Shown here piece after piece: positions 25,757-38,587 of a stretch of 64,000 bases of DNA. This DNA comes from Dreissena polymorpha. Its lineage: Eukaryota; Mollusca; Bivalvia; Myida; Dreissenidae. The stretch covers positions 63,639,122 through 63,703,121 of the forward strand of contig NC_068367.1 of assembly GCF_020536995.1 (NCBI RefSeq). Reading direction: 5' to 3'. Both the position numbers and the translations under genes were made by a program. Positions within the stretch are counted from its first letter, which is position 1. Each line of letters opens with the position of its first letter. The notes below the pieces were generated by a model, which searched no databases, had not been told where the DNA came from, and saw nothing but the letters and a program-made list of their open reading frames with translations.

Positions 25757-26745
25757 AACTTATGATGCCATACCTTGGAACATCACGGACATATTTTTTA
25801 CGATTACTAGTTTTTGATATTAAACTTTTCAAATCGCCATTGTTCTAAGGACCGATTTGCGTAAGAGTGAAAAATGCTTTTCACCACTTTTCTTTACACA
25901 TTTAAGACGTAATCATCGCCCCTAAAATTTGTCAATGGACCTCAGATAAGTATAATTTTGGTGTACGTTTCATTAATATATGCTCGTAAGTTCCCGATGT
26001 ACTATGATGAGTTATTAGCAAAAGTAGATTAAGTTTATGTACCGCAATAGCATAAAAAGCATTTTTCAATAAAAAAAAACGTTTTCTCTTATGGGTAATT
26101 GTCGTCTTTAAATGCGAAAACTGTCTTGGCGTTCAACATCTCATTTATTATACAAGTTGCAAATGCACTTAAGTACCCATACTGTATTTAAATAGCACTT
26201 TTCTTTATACTTTGTATTAAGGAGTCGGTGATATATGTTCATGCTACAATAATACACTGAGCTGATTCGATGTTGGTTTGAAATCGGATTTTATAGGTCA
26301 ATAACATATTCCTTCTATTTCATAATGTCAGTGCCTTTAGATTATTATGTCGGTTATTTTATTTGCACTGAATACAATATCCAGCGGCTTGGTTTCATAT
26401 CCATGATGTCTACGTACGTTGTTGATACTAAATAACAATGTCGAAGTACATTTTATATGATTATGACACATGTAGGCTTTATATTATTTGATATGCCTTT
26501 GGACCACCAAGCATTGTAAATTAGTCAGCAATTCACATTTAAGTGTATTACTAAGTATTTAAGTATTCTCGTTTTGAATGTCTGCTTCTATGATCTTTGA
26601 AACAGCGAATGTTAACATGATTGACTCCACTTATTAAAATGTATTATACAGCCAACAGGCTGTCTGTGTTTTATTGAATACCATTCTTTATTGAGCTATT
26701 CGACTTGGACTTATAGTCCAATCGCAAAATGCGCAGTTTGTACCA

Positions 26746-27122
26746 GTGCTTATTTGCCAAATGATGCCGACAAAAATAGCCTCTAAAACATGTTACGGAC
26801 TAGCACCCCCATCATCCGCAAACACAATGGGCTCAATCCCCTTAAGCCGGTCACACAAAGCAACAAATAATGACAATTTTGATCATAGATTTCCTGTTCA
26901 GGCATCCTCACTTGCAGGTCCAAGAATAACAGTAACATGGAACCCTAAATTTGCCCTCATGCAATTTAATGACAGCCAAATCAATGCGATGCCAGGCCTA
27001 TCATTTCCAATACTCCACCACACAACACACCAATACCAGGATGACATTGTAAACGTTTTGATACAGTGTACATCACATGAACAGGTATCAAACTGAGCTT
27101 CAAGAAAAATGATTTCTTCCAT
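26746..27122. other. Unassigned GC-balanced segment open on both strands
   Basis: A 116-codon frame on the plus strand (26746-27096) overlaps a 74-codon frame on the minus strand (26898-27122). Base composition is more balanced than in the flanks. Neither translation shows a family I know, so it may be a fragment of a dispersed element or an old exon. Confidence 0.2.
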
Positions 27123-27779
27123 TGAATTGAGTCCGTTTAGAAATTACGGCACCAACCATACGATCTATTCACAATTATGGTCACTTTTCACACTTCTTAA
27201 TCACTAAGGTTATGCCTATTTCAATTTATCAACTTGAAAAATGTATTGCCGTTTGCAATTGTCAATGTTAAAACTAATTATAACTAGGTCTATTTCTAAA
27301 CTATTAAAGAAAGGCACACAAAATGTTTTTCCAAATGATATTGTTTCATCCCTCATTCACGAGCTGTTATATAAGGCACGTCAAGTTTTCTGAATTTGTT
27401 CCATCGTTTTACTCCCACGTACTATCATTGCATAAAGTTCACAGATAACTGCTCAGTATTATTATATGTGATCAGTATTTATGATTTAATTTTGTTCCAA
27501 CCGTCTTGGCCGTATGGTAATGATAGGGTCATCGTTACGTTTTTGTGCGCAAATCTCTTTTCACTCCATTCCGATATCGTTTTCATCCCATTGCAAATGT
27601 TCAAACACTCCGATAAAACTCTAGAAAAGTTTCGTTGTAATGTTCAGCACATAATATTCAGAGATACGGCCTTACTCAGGTAATTAAAGGATGTTGCCCT
27701 TTCTGGATAACTTAATCGCGTTTTAACAATCTTACTTTTGAGTACCATATTTAAACACTGTTTCATAATGATTTACTTA

Positions 27780-28249
27780 GACCTTAACAGGTTGACCTCT
27801 AAGTGCTCTCGAACACGGAGAACATGGAGACCAATGCCGTTTAACCAGTTCCCCAGATTGACGGTTAACGAAAATCTTCACCATGTAAGTCTCTCCAGCT
27901 TGCACATTATGTATGGCTATGATGTCTCCTTTATTAAAATACGGCACATAGCAACCATTGCTGGCATTGTATTTTTCTCTCCTGGTTTAACATTTTGTAA
28001 AGGGGATTCCCGTTGTTAAAAAGTTTAAAATATTCGTTGGGTCCTCGATATTGACACGAACAAGTATAACTGCTGATGGGTCCTCAACGTTTTCAAGTCA
28101 TTTTGGAATACAAGAGTACAATTTGTATTGATGATGCTTTTTTCTAGAATATTATGCCGGTTAATTTTTAAAAATGCGATAATCTGTTGATACGTCCCTT
28201 TGATCTTAAATTGAGCGCCCTTTATTACGAGGGATAAGAGTTTACACAT
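27780..28249 (-). pseudogene. C1q globular-domain relic, antisense to the cluster
   Basis: The minus-strand frame from 28249 down reads QQIIAFLKIN, RHNILEKSIINTNCTLVFQN and QQLYLFVSI. These line up residue for residue with DLVAFFATL, GQNLKFDNVITNIGSAYNPH and GVYVFMSTL of the intact genes. In a shifted frame come EYFKLFNNGNPLYKM (compare KYFKLVHHGNTVCNM) and then, shifted again, FNKGDIIAIHNVQAGET (compare LNKGDVITIQNAQAGDA) and HGEDF. At least two frameshifts and several substitutions separate it from a working head, so it is old. No coiled-coil exon was found upstream on this strand. It lies tail-to-head with the plus-strand copy at 28808. Confidence 0.7.
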
Positions 28250-28807
28250 TCAAAAACGTGCATTGTATGACAGAGTAGTTGTATATAAAATGAATTGGTT
28301 TACACTTCTTATCAGCGAAAAACAACTTTTAGTTTTAGTTTAGAAATCAGCTCAACTTATCCAAAATTATGACTATGGAATCCGTTACAAATACACTTCT
28401 AGCTTTCAGCCATTATCCAAAATGTGTGTGTACATACGTTCTGTTTAGTTACATAAACATTTATGAGCATGATTTTAACTGATTCTTAAATGTCAATTAG
28501 TTTTTTTTTAATTTAAATGAGATATAAATAGCAAACAATACGTGATAACTGTACATCAGTTAAAAAGACATAGTTTAAACTAAAACAAATAAACGTACTT
28601 TTAATGTTTCAAAAACCGCCGTTACATGATTTAGCCAAATGTATTTGGTCTCAGTCATTATATTAAAGTTTCTGCATATTAGCAAGATTTTCTTAGATGA
28701 CAATAATGTATCTGCCATATTGAGGTGTGTGACCTTGACCAACTATACTCTTGTTTTCCTTATCTAGCAAGTTATATATATATATAGTGACTCCAAAACG
28801 TACTGTC

Positions 28808-29443
28808 ATGAAATTTAACTCACGAAATGCGTTCAACGTTAGTACGTCTTGTGTGTACTGTGTGCTACACTCATCACATTCCGAACAAAGTGTCGACATT
28901 TTAAAGCATGACCTGTTGTTGGAACTACGGAATCGTATGGACGCAAAGGATGCAGAAATTAATGAATTGCGTGCAAATCAAAGGCAACAGTATGAAACTA
29001 TGAAGATGCTTATGTTTAAGATTAGTGCACAGGATGCAAGTATATACGATCTACAAAAGAAAGCAATCACACAAGAAAGTGTTATCAATCGGATAGAAGT
29101 TAATCAGAAAAGACAGGACACACTCTTCCACAAACTTAATCAGAAAGTTTCGAAATTACAGAAGTATGCTTTGAAATGTGGCAAAAAGATCCAGCTGTCA
29201 CATGTGTCCGTTCAAAACTTACTACAAACGCAAAGTGATTCGAAGTAACAAACAATGAAAGACAAATGAATGTTGAGACAAAATCCTTGGTTAACTTCGT
29301 GCCGATACTTGTTAACAGATCTACACCATCGTTTAAAGAAACTCCAAACGACGAAACCGACCAAAAACAAAGAGGTTAATAATTTCTAAAATATCTTACG
29401 GATATCAACAATATCATGATAAAAATAACAATAAAAAAAATTA

Positions 29444-29478
<35 letters not shown>

Positions 29479-30062
29479 TTTATTTTTATTTTTATTTTTA
29501 TTATTATTATTATTATAATTATTATTATTATTAACGACAACATTATTGTTTGTATTATTTTCAGAATAATTTTTATTTATTATGCATTTCAGAACAAGAT
29601 CTACACGCACAAGTTGTTGGAAAACGGCATGCTGGTACAGATTAAGTTGCTTTCTTTTCGACGTTGAGTAAACATGCTATGGATCTTGGCGTTGGTCAAA
29701 ACCTGCTCTTTGATCACGCCATAACCAACATCGGCTCGGCGTATAATCCGCACTTGGGCGGTTTTATGGCTCCAGTTTCGGGTGTTTATGTGTTGATGTC
29801 AACACTCCTTACATATCTAGGGCACGACAAATATTTTAAACTGGTTCACCATGGGAATACGGTTTGCAATATGTATGCACATGTGGCAAGTGCAAATCTA
29901 TACAATACCAGCTCTGGTTCCTTTGTTCTATATCTCAATAAAGGAGATGTCATTACCATTCAGAATGCTCAAGCTGGAGATGCTGTCCATGGCAGTGATT
30001 TCTCGTACTTCTCTGGCTTTCTTCTGAAAGAATTGGAGCAAGGCCCAAGCGTTGTTGGTTGA
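28808..30062 (+). pseudogene. Two-exon C1q-domain gene, recently broken
   Basis: Exon 1 is about 28808-29374 and exon 2 is 29593-30062. Exon 1 encodes a coiled coil (LLLELRNRMDAKDAEINELR ... NRIEVNQKRQDTLFHKLNQK). Its frame runs into a stop at 29246-29248, but the sequence stays coding-like in the next frame (VTNNERQMNVETKSLVNF ... PNDETDQKQR) up to a G|GTTAAT donor, which points to a small indel. Exon 2 follows TTTCAG, joins in phase 1 and encodes VVGKRHAGTD. It then has TAA at 29643-29645, where the paralogs have Leu. After that a full C1q head follows, to FSYFSGFLLKELEQGPSVVG. The N-terminal signal may also be shifted: ATG at 28827 in another frame gives a hydrophobic MRSTLVRLVCTVC. So there are two or three lesions in an otherwise well-preserved gene. 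Exon 2 is 470 nt, as in the intact copies. Confidence 0.8.
29436..29540 (+). repeat. (ATT)n / (AAT)n microsatellite in a C1q intron
   Basis: An AT-only array of ATT/AAT and TTTTA units fills much of the 218-bp intron of the C1q pseudogene, between the donor at 29375 and the acceptor at 29592. It accounts for the Asn/Ile-rich open frames on both strands. Confidence 0.9.
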
Positions 30063-30206
30063 TTGCACAGACAGTCAGTAAACATAGCACATAATCCTGC
30101 AGTGAAAGCCATTACTGATTTGTTATGTTGGTATAACCCTTACATGTTGTTCACTCTTTTAAATTTAAAATTCAACTTTATCATGCAAAAGTGCTGCGCA
30201 TTTTGA

Positions 30207-30212
30207 AATAAA
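30207..30212 (+). promoter_or_regulatory. Poly(A) signal of the C1q pseudogene
   Basis: AATAAA, followed by GTAAT as in the intact C1q gene at 23227. It lies about 145 bases after the stop. Confidence 0.5.
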
Positions 30213-31965
30213 GTAATATTGTGTTGGGTCTGATTAAAATAAATATGTACAAGTTTATGTCACTAGTGTTTTCTATTTAGTGTATACTTTTTACTTGTTT
30301 GCATTTACATTCTTAACTGTACCTATGTGTATACAATATGCACATGTCATTTGATTTAACAAATATCAATATTGATTATACAAATTGTCCAATTTATCTG
30401 ATGGAAAAAGTCATATGGGAAATTATTATAAATAAATCACATGCATGCAACACTTTTCAAACACGATTTATCACCTTAAATATTTTAAATACGTTTACTA
30501 GTAACCAAAATACATACTCGAATTAATTTTCGACAAAACAAAATGTCGCCTGTTCTGTTCTGAACGTCTCAGCTTATTAAGTTCATTTTGTTTCAGATTT
30601 AACTTGAAACTAAAAACAACCAAGCTTAAATATTATTAGAAAACGCAAACAATAAATTCTTTCTGTCAAGCCGAATACAGATAACGTACACACACTTTGA
30701 ACTATCAACCATTAAGTTTCGTTGTTCTTTTATTAGAATAATTTTCACAATTCATCATCGATGAAATGAAATAAGATTTTCTCCATTTATTTCGCACGCT
30801 ATGTTTCTCACTAGATTTGTGCCTTTTATGTTGAAAAGCATGACAAGGCATATAACTTAGTGAATCATCAAACAGCTAATAGCGGAGAGTCTTTGGATTA
30901 GAATGGACAAAACATGCTTTCTACTTTACATTGTTTTATAAACAACTACATCTATTGGTTTTTATGCAAACTGAAAAAAGAACGTTGCAAATATTAAGCC
31001 AATTCTTATCATTTATTTGTTATATCTATTAAGAAAATATCAAACGTATCACTAAATTCGCATTCAATGCCTAATTTAATAGACTATCTAGATGGCCAGA
31101 AAGGGAGCCAAAAATGAGAAGGCCGCAGAACCTTGCCGTTTCACTCCATTTCTTTCCCACGCTTTCGTTTAAATTTGAACGTATTTTCATCTTAACATGT
31201 TATTAATTAATAATCTTAAGCATAACATTGTCGAGCTTAATGTTGAGGGCCAAAACGAATGTTAAATATGGATTAACTTACCTGTGGAGATATGTGCCTC
31301 ATATACATCCTCAAGTAATGAACATGTAGCTGCAATAGTGTGCAATACTGGTAAATGTTAACCTCTTTGGCAGTTGTACATCAATATTAAATATCTTATT
31401 GCTTACGCTAAAACTTTCATCAACACTGGTCGCCTCACAAAAATTATGCAGTCGTTTTCATTTTTCATATAACTTAATACTTAATGAAAATGTTTTGCAT
31501 TAAATGTGAGAAAGATATCCATTTTTGTATGGCATGCAATATATACAATAATTCATTAATGTGTGCAGAACACGATCACCAGATTATTTTCGTAATACAA
31601 ATGTAATTAACTATTGTCTTTGTTTTTTCAGTTTATTTTACATTTAGTTACTTAATAGCTTAGTGCTGAATGCATTAATTCAGTGTTCACAATGCTTTTT
31701 GATAACTACTTCCCGACCATTATTCAGAAAGCTTCCCTGTCAGCAATTTTTTAGTTGTTTCACGGTAAGACTGAATAGCGGAAATATAATGAAGAGAAAG
31801 TCTAACAAAGAAGCATAAATAGTAGTTGTTGCGTCAATATTTTATCAAAAGAAATAAGATAAACGAGTCAAACCAAGTTAGATAGCAAGTTAATTATCGC
31901 TTGGTTAGGAGGGGCAAAATGACTAGAGAGATAAGTACGTGTGGGCGAACCCGCAGATACTCATA

Positions 31966-32043
<78 letters not shown>

Positions 32044-33198
32044 TCAATTGAAACGTTCGCGATCATTTGACAAACGTTTCCAACCATTTGCATTTTTTGA
32101 AGAAAAACGAACACGTAAAGTTGTATTAGTCCACGAACAATTATTTGTTGTGAAGTGTTAAAAGAAAAAAAACGAGATTTACGGCGCACTGTTTTGCACC
32201 TGTTCATATTGACAGCGAGGTCATGGGGTATGTATATAATTGTTTTCGCACACATCTATAACGATTAATGCATCCAACCAATAAGAATCAAAGACATTGC
32301 TTAAAAACTGCACCGAATATTGGATGAGTGATTGTTTGGCAAACCTCAAATAAACAAGTTCTTCCCGATACGCGTATTTGAGTTTCAGTTTGTCAACCAG
32401 CAAAAGACTTTAAATGATTGGTGGTGAATAGACTCTTTATCTATCGTGTGTTGTGAAGAAGCTTTCACTTGGGCAAAAATAAATGCATAAAAATAATATA
32501 TTCAAACTGGTAACGTTGTTTTTATTTTATTTTATTTTTACGTATTTTTAGTAATTTACAAAAAGAATTGCGTTATGTGCCACAGTAAAAGCAGCAAGCG
32601 GCATTTCACTGGCGAAGGAAGACATTGGACTTAATAAATGTGGACAGAGAAAAAGTATGAAATCTGCAAATTACAAAAAATAAAAGTGATGTGGTTAGAA
32701 GCATATACAAGGGATCATTCATGATCTCCCGAATCGGGAATATAAATAGAGTCTCTTTTGTATACGTGTTTATATTGTTTATTTATTGCAATTAAGCATC
32801 CAACCTTTAATTATACGTTTACGATATATGTGTAAAATCTCTAAGTAATTCCAGCTTTCCTAACTAACACGCTAACTCCAATTGTACAGCAGGACTGATC
32901 GATACCATCCACGTTATTGGTGTAGTTAATAACTTTAAAATCTTATGATATATTCCTCTGTTGTTGTAAGGGAAATAATGATTGGTTGATTGATTATTAT
33001 TCAGGTTTAAACACATAATATACAAGTTATTAATTAAATTTACATAACAATTATTTCTAAAAGTATAGAAGTTATTACTAAAAGTATATGTGAGATTGCT
33101 TCTGAACAAAACCTATGGTCTAAAACCTGCTGTAAATATCATGTGAATTATGATATGACAATGGAAAGGAACACACAAGTGCGACAAAATAAAGGATC
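30213..33198. other. Gene-free stretch with a (TA)n array
   Basis: AT-rich non-coding DNA with the dinucleotide array at 31962-32042. I see no exon or tRNA-like sequence in the rest. Confidence 0.55.
31962..32042. repeat. (TA)n microsatellite
   Basis: About 80 bases of nearly pure TA. The Tyr-Ile open frames through it are artefacts of the repeat. Confidence 0.97.
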
Positions 33199-34053
33199 TT
33201 AAGGAAGCGCACCCCTAATGATTTCCCGCGATTTCTTCGAAGATTGAAGAGCCTAATATTAGGTGCCGTAGCCTAGTGGTTAAGGCGAAAGACTAGAAAT
33301 CTTTTGGGATATTCCCACGCAGGTTCGAGTCCTGCCAACGACGTATACTTTTTTGCGTCGCGTTTTATTTCTTTTAACGTAATTTGATTTAATATGGCAT
33401 ATAAGCTATGTTTATTGTTAAATATGTTGCAATTTTTATGCGCATTCTTCAATTTTTTTAAATTAAAACAACGTTATGGCTAAATTGGGTGATTTACTGC
33501 TGAAAATACGAACCATGCATGTTGCATTTTTATTTTCATTTCAAAAAGTAAACGGTAAATTTGTCTATTTCTTGGTAATTTTGCTGTATATAGTGAACCT
33601 ATAAATTCTAAGAACAAAATATTACTTAAATGATACTATTTTGAATTTTATGACACTTTGTTTTTAATCAACCCAATATCTATTTGCCGGAAACCACTTA
33701 CATTTCATGGCGCTCTTCAATAGATAACAAGTTATAAAAAATCAATGTCTGTAAAAGAAATCTTGTTTCATCGTGTTTAAACTTTAAACACCTTGACTGC
33801 ATCTGTACACACCAACTGCATGCCTATATTTGGTAATCTGGATGAATTATGGAACTTTCATATACCCCAGGGGTGCACATAAACTGGAAAAAGCCGAGTG
33901 TGGGGTTGGTTGTGAAAAAATCAGTATATTTTTTTAAAAGCATGGAAAGACTACCTAAAAATTTGCATGTAGTTCAGTGAAATGATGCTGATTAAGAAAA
34001 TACTAGATTAGATTATATTTTGATAGGTGCCCATTACGGGTGCGCTACCTTAA
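33199..34053. mobile_element. TTAA-flanked element with short terminal inverted repeats
   Basis: The left end TTAAGGAAGCGCACCCCTAA (33199 onward) is the inverted copy of the right end TTACGGGTGCGCTACCTTAA (ending at 34053), with two mismatches over about 22 bp. If TTAA is the target-site duplication, this is a piggyBac-type signature on an 855-bp non-autonomous element. The interior has no transposase frame but carries a tRNA-Ser-like sequence near its left end. It could also be a composite in which a tRNA-derived sequence landed inside a MITE. Confidence 0.55.
33262..33344 (+). tRNA. tRNA-Ser(AGA)-like sequence inside the TTAA element
   Basis: The D arm GCC-TAGTGGTTAA-GGC, the anticodon arm AAAGA-CTAGAAA-TCTTT (anticodon AGA), a long variable arm TGGGATATTCCCA and the T arm GCAGG-TTCGAGT-CCTGC all pair well. 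This is the class-II layout of tRNA-Ser. The acceptor stem is weak: only about four of seven positions pair between GGTGCCG and CAACGAC. A run of six T follows, at about 33349, as a Pol III terminator. Good internal promoter boxes with a poor acceptor stem suggest a pseudogene or SINE-type promoter rather than a normal tRNA gene. Confidence 0.55.
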
Positions 34054-37000
34054 TAAAGCGTATCAACTCAGACTAGTTTAAAAGGGAACAGATTAACAAC
34101 TACCTCACACTTAAAATATGGTTTAATGTTACTGTATGGTGTTTAATATATTGCTTTAATATCACAGTTGTTTAATTTATTACTTAAATATCACAGTAAC
34201 ACATGTATGTCACATATATTTACTATCACATACTTCCAGTATAGACTTGTAATTAGATATATTATAGAAACACGTTCACAACTTTGAGAAACTAAGTATG
34301 TAGAATGAAATAACTTGGATAATATAGTGTAAAAACTTAGGATTGCCCATGAAAGCCCGAAATCTTATTTCCAATGGGGTCCTGTTTAGATCATACTTAC
34401 TATAATATAATCCTATGTGAAAGTTACACAAAATGAACAATTAGTCCCTGATAATAATTGAGTATACATGTAAGTTTTACAATCATGTTTCTATCATATA
34501 TTTGTCATGATGACTAGATCACAAATATTTTAATTGTTACAATATGTATTAAGGTGTTTTAGCTAAGCACAATAGATGGTTCTTAACAGCTAATTTGAAC
34601 TTATGTTTATTATCAATTTTCTTTATTGTATCTTGCAAAGCATTCCAATCACTAATTGCACTGTAGTAAAAGGTAACATTTACTTAACCATAGCATTTGG
34701 ACACTCTAAAATTGTAATTATTACAATGATCTTTTTCGGAGCCCCTCTTCTCTACCTTTGCACTTGGTGATTGCACTCAGAGAAAGTTAGATACCTCCCC
34801 ATCATTTAGCACATGAGTATCTGTATTGAGTTGTGTTCTGTTATTATGAGTAAGTTAAACAACTATGGCCACTATAGTCGCCACTATACTGCTTATTATA
34901 ACCAAACATGATGCCGATAGAAAACAAAAGAAAACAAAGTATTTGTGTAACTCAAATTTAAATGTATTCGAATAATCGCTATAAAGAAGTTTTTCCCGGT
35001 CTCGGCTTGTTACAAATATTAGAAATAATGTTCTCATTATGAAGCATCGTTTTTTTTTATCTTTAACTACTTTTTAGATTGGTGTTAACCTGTCGTTTAT
35101 ATTTACAACTCCGCGTGACTGCACTCATAACACCACTAACCGCCGGATTATGCATATATTTTAATTGCAGAGGAGTACATTATCTTCTTTTAATATGGCT
35201 TTCATCCATTGTTTGTTGAGAATATTAAAACACGTATTACAACCATATCGAAATTAAAATGCTTTTGTATTTATTCCCAAAGGCTTCCATAACACTTCCA
35301 GAAATGACACATATTCCGAGTCTTAAATTCCTTGTGTCGCATTTCAAAAGCATGTGAAGGGTAATTTCCGACCACAACAACGTTGAAGGGTAGGATCGAA
35401 AACAGGGTTTTAAATTATTGGTATTAATAATATGTATCATTATGAGATTAAACTGCTTCTTTAAACATGATAGCGATTGATAATACAGATAAAAAACAGA
35501 ACTTTGCAATAGTGACTTTGTCATCGGGTTAAAAGTTTCTATTTGTGAAGTAAATGCATTTGTACAGCGTGAGCAACGCGCTGCTAATAATTGAATTCAT
35601 CATAATTATTAAACATGTTTAAAAAGCTTTATTCGTCAACGATATTACTTAATAGTAAAGCTTTTTTATTGTAACGCATGCATATTACAACAGTTTCTTT
35701 CAATTTGTATTATGTCACATGTATGCCTAATTTTCAAAGTATATAAAATATCATTATCCTCTCCATCCGGTGAATGTATTGGTTTTTATTGTCTATTGCA
35801 AGTTTTGTCAGCCAAGTAAACTAAATTGATTAAAGGCATTATCTAATGCGATACAATATTATAATGCGGATTGATGAAGCATAGTCAGATATCGGGCAGA
35901 AACCGTTTTCGTAACAAGCCAAGAGATGTCCTTAAACAACGATTTCTGCATGGTTTCATGTTAACATTATTATAACTATAAGGTAAAGGACTGTTGATTT
36001 AACAACACCGTATTTACGGTTACATTGCCTATTTGTGCTTGTAAACCAACTCTGAAAATCGCTTATATTGTAATTATCGATTAATAAATTACACTATGAA
36101 TACGGGTTTGTGTTTAACTGTGTTTTCTTTTGCCATCGATTGATAAAAGTTTCGTTTGCTTTTCTGTCAAAGCTTAATGTTTTTTTGACTACGAAAAAAC
36201 TATAACAAAAATTGCGTTCTCGTCTTTTGCAAGCGTTGTATAAACGTTGTGCAGAAGGACGGGGCGTCGCCAGAATGTCTCCTTGCACCCAGCTTAAACG
36301 TCGAAATAGCAATCTGAAAGGAAACAGAAACGAATCTTCATCAAGTTTTTGATGATGAGTTTTGATTTGCATTTGGCACAATTCAACATTATTGACAATC
36401 TTCTCGGAATCTACCGAACAATTATAGCGTTGATGCATATTAAACATGTTTGAAGATCGAATCAAACATCGATCTCTATGGTCGTTATATATAATACCTA
36501 TAATAAATTTACCAAGGTCCACAATTGCTTTCTAAAACTTGTTTCCGATCACTTAAATTATACCCGGTTAATTGCCATATTGAGAAGTAATACAATAGTT
36601 ACTAAAAGTGTTTACCTTAATGAGGTAAACATTGAACAAAACGTATACGAAAACGTTGAGTTAGGTCAATATTTGAAGCATAAAAAAACAACCTAATTGG
36701 AGCTTGAGGTAGTTCTTCGTTAATAATTAATAATGGAAACTAACATATGTTATGGTAATTGGGAAAATAGAACATAACATTTATGCCACAAACTGAATAG
36801 CAACAAGACTGGCATGATAATTTCGTGGATACAGTCATATATTACACAAGCGACCCCTCATTCAAAACGTTTCTTTAGAAAATCAGATGTCGCCGATGAG
36901 TATTGAACGTCCGTCATGCAATTTGGTTATTTGGCAATATTCGCAGTTTGTAACACACAATCCGAGTGTTTTTCATTGAACGTGTTATAATTGACATATC

Positions 37001-38587
37001 GCCTTGACGATGATTCCTCTGCCCACTTAGTCTCGTGGCTTAGCGATTTGAATACCTAGACAAGCCAACAACTTAGTGGCTTCTTTGCCTATAGACTGCC
37101 TATAGATTACGCGGTGTTCCGAAATTGTAATGGCCTTTTTCACTGATAAAATGGGTTTGTGTCATTTATTTTTTATGCAAATGCAAAACATATTAGTTTA
37201 TAAAGAACATTAGCTATGTATAATGGGTATTTTGCTACTTTAAACACGCTCCCAAACGCTTGCACGATTACCGAAATCTAACCTGTAACTACGTGTAATC
37301 TAATGTTGGTATTAGTAATAAATTAACACATCTACATCGGCATTTACCCGTGTTATTTCCGAAAATACTAACAAAACATTTTGTTTCACATGTATTTCAC
37401 ACGAATAGCGCTTTATTACTGTGATGTCTCTTAAGTTTTACACGCTTTCTGACACCGAGCGGGTACCGAAATCCCCAATGTATTACGTATAAAAGGGATA
37501 TTAATAATATTAAAAATTGCAAATGGGACATTCATCAATTATTATAATTGAAAGTGCAGAACATCAAAACAGTGGCACTTATCGAAACGTTTTTATTAAT
37601 AAAAAAGAAACATAAAATAGTTTTCATTTATTTCTGCAAAAGCGATTTATAACGTTGATTTCGTTAAGTTACGCAAATACCAATATTCCCTATTAGTCTA
37701 CATATACACGTGATATAATTCATACTTAATGTTGCTTATATGACACTAACAGTTTCTGAAATCAATTTATTTTCTATGAGGGGATTTTTGGTAATTTTAC
37801 ACATTGAAGCTTCCACTCGCACTTGTCAAGACCACATTCCCGTGTTGAAAATGGTATAAATTAAATTACTCTACCTTTTCTATTTGTATAATCTGTCCGA
37901 GTTACATTTACCTTATTTACACCATTTCGCTATATTTCATTTCCTATTATTGCGAACAAAATAAACGAAACTCGTTTAATAAATGAGAACTATTCATTCA
38001 GCTTGTCTAGAAAATGGCAGACAGGTCGTTAGCGATTGACGCGCCCGGTTTATCGATCGCTAATTGGTCGATCGATGTTTAGATACGAATCTGATTGAAA
38101 GTTGGCGAGATGTCAATTAGCCGTCCCTGTTTTAGATTGCCCAATGCCCACACTCATAACAATAACAAGTTTGATATATTTTATGTTTTTAAGGAACGTT
38201 TTGAACACTTTAATCAAATTGTATATAGCAAGTACTGACAAACGGTCAAACATATGCAAAGATTTCTATATTATAATAAAACATTTACTGTTCATGAAAA
38301 TAAAAGAGACGTTAGACTACACGAGGTTCAAACTTGACAAAAAACCTGAGTTCAAATCTAAAAAGTAAAATAAATATATTGACAAGAATGTGGCAAAAAC
38401 TTTTAAAGTATTGATTTTATAAATAACATAATATTGCACGTGACCGGGTCTCTCGTGCCTTTTACCGTTCAGATGGAGGTGGATCTTTTGTAACAGTTCC
38501 CCTGTAGATTGTCTAATGAAATGGATAATAAGATAGCATTGAACAGCCAAAATCGACCAAGTCGGACGTTACTCTCGCCTTCAAGAG
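34054..38587. other. Gene-free stretch, except a dispersed repeat at about 36150-36378
   Basis: AT-rich DNA. The 142-codon minus-strand frame at 36094-36522 overlaps a repeat shared with 48208-48420, listed separately. The last roughly 130 bases (38460-38587) are similar to 54090-54200 and form the duplicated 5' flank of the PAN-like genes. Confidence 0.5.
36150..36378 (-). repeat. Dispersed repeat, minus-strand copy
   Basis: The reverse complement of this segment matches 48208-48420. Common landmarks are GCAAATMAAAACT, GATTC followed by a pyrimidine-rich run, GGAGACA, CTGGCGA, CCTGCTGCAC-like CCTTCTGCAC, and AAGAGAAC-like AGACGAGAAC. Translations also resemble each other in one frame: DSFLFPF and QRLYNACKRRERN here, DSFFRFN and LRLYIACERREPR there. 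So it is either an old element or a paired exon relic of unknown origin. Confidence 0.5.

Larger units (their letters stand above)
24741..27779. other. Mostly gene-free, with two unassigned open segments
   Basis: AT-rich intergenic DNA. Two patches have longer open frames and higher GC, at 25493-25756 and 26746-27122, and are listed separately. The rest shows no coding or repeat structure that I can support. Confidence 0.5.

Noticed and set aside
36094-36522. 142-codon minus-strand frame as a gene
   Set aside because: Its central part is a dispersed repeat shared with 48208-48420, and the flanking parts look random.
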